Source: Oscillospiraceae bacterium
GTDB lineage: Bacteria; Bacillota; Clostridia; Oscillospirales; Ruminococcaceae
Direction of reading: 5' to 3'
NCBI GenBank assembly: GCA_017394565.1
Contig: JAFPXW010000173.1
Location: 1 to 7,939, forward strand
DNA length: 7,939 bases
Below the pieces are notes generated by a model. That model was not told where the DNA came from. It saw only the letters and a program-made list of their open reading frames with translations, and made no database searches. Made by a program: the position numbers and the translations under genes. Positions 6,958 to 7,939 of the stretch are shown one piece after another (positions within the stretch are counted from its first letter, which is position 1; each line of letters starts with the position of its first letter).

Positions 6958-7674
6958 TTACGGATGAAAGAAATTTGATTTTATCTTATCCGGATGAAAG
7001 ATTCCCGTTTTCAGCATCGAGCAGCCGCGGTTATCGGCAACGATGACATGGTCGATCAGTTCGACCGAAAAGAACTTCAGCATAGATGCCAGATAATATG
7101 TCGTTTCAACATCTTCAAAGGACGGCATCGCCTTTCCTTCCGGATGGTTGTGCGCCATAATGACCGCGTGACACGGCGAGCGAAGGATGTAGCTGACGAC
7201 TGTAAACGGTTCGATCATCACATGATTGAATGTGCCTTTGATGAGTTCGCTGCAGCGGATCACGCGCAGTGAGGTGTCCAGGCACGCAATGCACAGGTTC
7301 TCCTCCTTGCAGCTTGAAAGCCTCGCCACAAAATACCGCACACGATCGTCAAACATCTTCAGGGATTGTTTTTGGACATCGGCCACCTCGCATCTGGTGT
7401 AAAACGAATTCACGAAGTTCAGATACTCCGCTGTCTTTTCACCAACGCCTTCCACTGCGCAAAGCGCCCCCGGGCTCGCATTCATCACGCCCCGGAGCGA
7501 TGAGAATTCCTTCAGCAGACGATGAGCCGTTTCATTGGTGTTACCGCGCCTGATGACGAAATACAGGAGCATTTCCAGTAGCTCATGATCCTGAAATCCC
7601 TCTGCTCCGTTCTCCTGAAAACGTTCCCACATCCGTGCCCGATGTCCATCGTGGATTCCCTTAGTGCCCGCCAT
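6958..7674 (-). CDS. radC: RadC-family JAB/MPN domain protein
   Basis: RadC proteins carry a JAMM metalloprotease-like domain. Despite the name, a repair role is not established, and the cellular substrate is unknown. The 238 residues include an N-terminal UPF0758/HhH region (GHRARMWERF at 10-19; AVEGVGEKTAEYL at about 73-85) and the JAB domain from about 110. The zinc ligands are visible: H175-N-H177-P, and D188 eleven residues after H177, with S185 before it; E143 is the likely catalytic acid. Compared with E. coli RadC, the HNHPSG loop is HNHPEG and the conserved PRE(I/V) segment before it reads EPFTVV. The ATG at 7674 has GAGGTGA 4 bases upstream. It is transcribed towards uvrB across a 325-bp spacer without a clear terminator, and divergently from the pseudouridine synthase gene. 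The family call is firm; the function is not. Confidence 0.92.
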   Translation of the reverse strand: MAGTKGIHDGHRARMWERFQENGAEGFQDHELLEMLLYFVIRRGNTNETAHRLLKEFSSLRGVMNASPGALCAVEGVGEKTAEYLNFVNSFYTRCEVADVQKQSLKMFDDRVRYFVARLSSCKEENLCIACLDTSLRVIRCSELIKGTFNHVMIEPFTVVSYILRSPCHAVIMAHNHPEGKAMPSFEDVETTYYLASMLKFFSVELIDHVIVADNRGCSMLKTGIFHPDKIKSNFFHP

Positions 7675-7696
7675 ATTTTCACCTCAAATTATTTTG

Positions 7697-7720
7697 TTCA
7701 GGGGTTTGCAAAACCCTGAA
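7697..7720. promoter_or_regulatory. 24-bp near-perfect palindrome, candidate operator
   Basis: The halves TTCAGGGGTTTG (7697-7708) and CAAAACCCTGAA (7709-7720) are complementary at 11 of 12 positions; the only mismatch is 7704 against 7713. It contains the -35 of the plus-strand promoter and covers the predicted start of the radC transcript. This is the usual shape of a dimeric repressor site. It could instead fold as an RNA hairpin at the 5' end of the radC mRNA. The binding protein is unknown; the sequence does not look like a LexA box. Confidence 0.55.
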
Positions 7721-7734
7721 AATTATGATATAAT
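7706..7734 (+). promoter_or_regulatory. Sigma-A-type promoter of the pseudouridine synthase gene
   Basis: The -35 is TTGCAA (7706-7711), the spacer is 17 bases, and the -10 is a perfect TATAAT (7729-7734) with a TG at -15/-14 (extended -10). Transcription should begin near 7741, leaving a leader of about 29 bases with AAGGAG (7756-7761) eight bases before the ATG. Confidence 0.85.
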
Positions 7735-7749
7735 ATAAGTGAATGTCTA
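7722..7749 (-). promoter_or_regulatory. Probable sigma-A-type promoter of radC
   Basis: On the minus strand the -35 is TAGACA (7749-7744) and the -10 is CATAAT (7727-7722), each one mismatch from consensus, with a 16-base spacer. The predicted start is near 7715, about 40 bases before the radC ATG. Its -10 lies in the spacer of the opposite promoter, and the opposite -10 lies in its own spacer, so the two cannot be occupied at once. Confidence 0.5.
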
Positions 7750-7769
7750 AATCCAAAGGAGTCAATATC

Positions 7770-7939
7770 ATGCGAATCATTACCGTCAGCCGGAACGACG
7801 CCGGACAGCGGCTCGATAAATTCCTGCAAAAGCTCATGCCGGATTGCCCCAAAGGTATGCTCTACAAGCTCATCCGCAAGAAGGACATCCGTCTCAACGG
7901 CAGCCGCTGCAAGGGCGATGAACAGCTCTGCGAGGGCGA
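7770..7939 (+). CDS. RluA-family rRNA pseudouridine synthase, N-terminal S4 domain only
   Basis: The enzymes of this family convert uridine to pseudouridine in rRNA (or tRNA). Only 56 codons lie in the window. They encode an S4 RNA-binding domain start: GQRLDKFLQKLMP at 12-24, KGMLYKLIRKKDIRLNG at 28-44. This is the pattern seen at the N-terminus of RluC/RluD-like proteins of Firmicutes. The catalytic domain with its Asp motif (HRLD) is outside, so the exact member and its target base cannot be named. The ATG at 7770 has AAGGAG 8 bases upstream and a strong promoter before it. The gene is divergent from radC. Another S4-domain protein remains possible, but the match is close. Confidence 0.85.
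   Translation, partial: MRIITVSRNDAGQRLDKFLQKLMPDCPKGMLYKLIRKKDIRLNGSRCKGDEQLCEG

Noticed and set aside
7683..7711. Second radC promoter using the palindromic TTGCAA as -35 on the minus strand
   Set aside because: At a 17-base spacing the -10 would read ATTTGA, and transcription would start at or past the ribosome binding site.

Overview
The window looks like chromosomal core DNA from a Gram-positive member of the Clostridia, most likely a Ruminococcus-like gut Oscillospirales. This is inferred from moderately GC-rich coding sequence, strong AGGAG ribosome binding sites, a cardiolipin synthase with a hydrophobic N-terminus of the Firmicutes type, a clostridial-style RadC and an RluA-type pseudouridine synthase of Firmicutes type. 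No species can be named from the sequence alone.

From right to left, the minus strand carries radC (7674-6958), a 325-bp non-coding spacer, uvrB (6632-4668), a small single-pass membrane protein gene (4667-4140), uvrA (4116-1285) and the first 414 codons of a cardiolipin synthase gene (1242 to the left edge). The last four genes are tightly spaced (0, 23 and 42 bp) with no terminator between them, so they probably form one operon, uvrB-orf-uvrA-cls. UvrA and UvrB are the damage-recognition half of nucleotide excision repair. The membrane protein between them is unrecognised; its start codon follows the uvrB stop codon directly. On the plus strand, at the right edge, a gene for an RluA-family rRNA pseudouridine synthase begins at 7770 and leaves the window after 56 codons.

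Two non-coding stretches carry the most unexpected structure. The radC-uvrB spacer (6633-6957) holds a MITE-like element (6773-6907) with imperfect terminal inverted repeats, two internal perfect hairpins, a strong G-quadruplex motif on the minus strand and a 10-bp direct repeat abutting both ends. Beside it lie a shorter hairpin unit sharing two sequence blocks with it and a third hairpin. Close to uvrB is an imperfect LexA/DinR-like box. The divergent radC/rlu intergenic region (7675-7769) has two interdigitated sigma-A-like promoters and a 24-bp near-perfect palindrome that covers the -35 of one and the predicted start of the other.

I found no clearly new multi-gene system. The best leads are the small membrane protein in the uvrBA operon, the MITE/G-quadruplex element upstream of uvrB and the palindrome between radC and the pseudouridine synthase gene.
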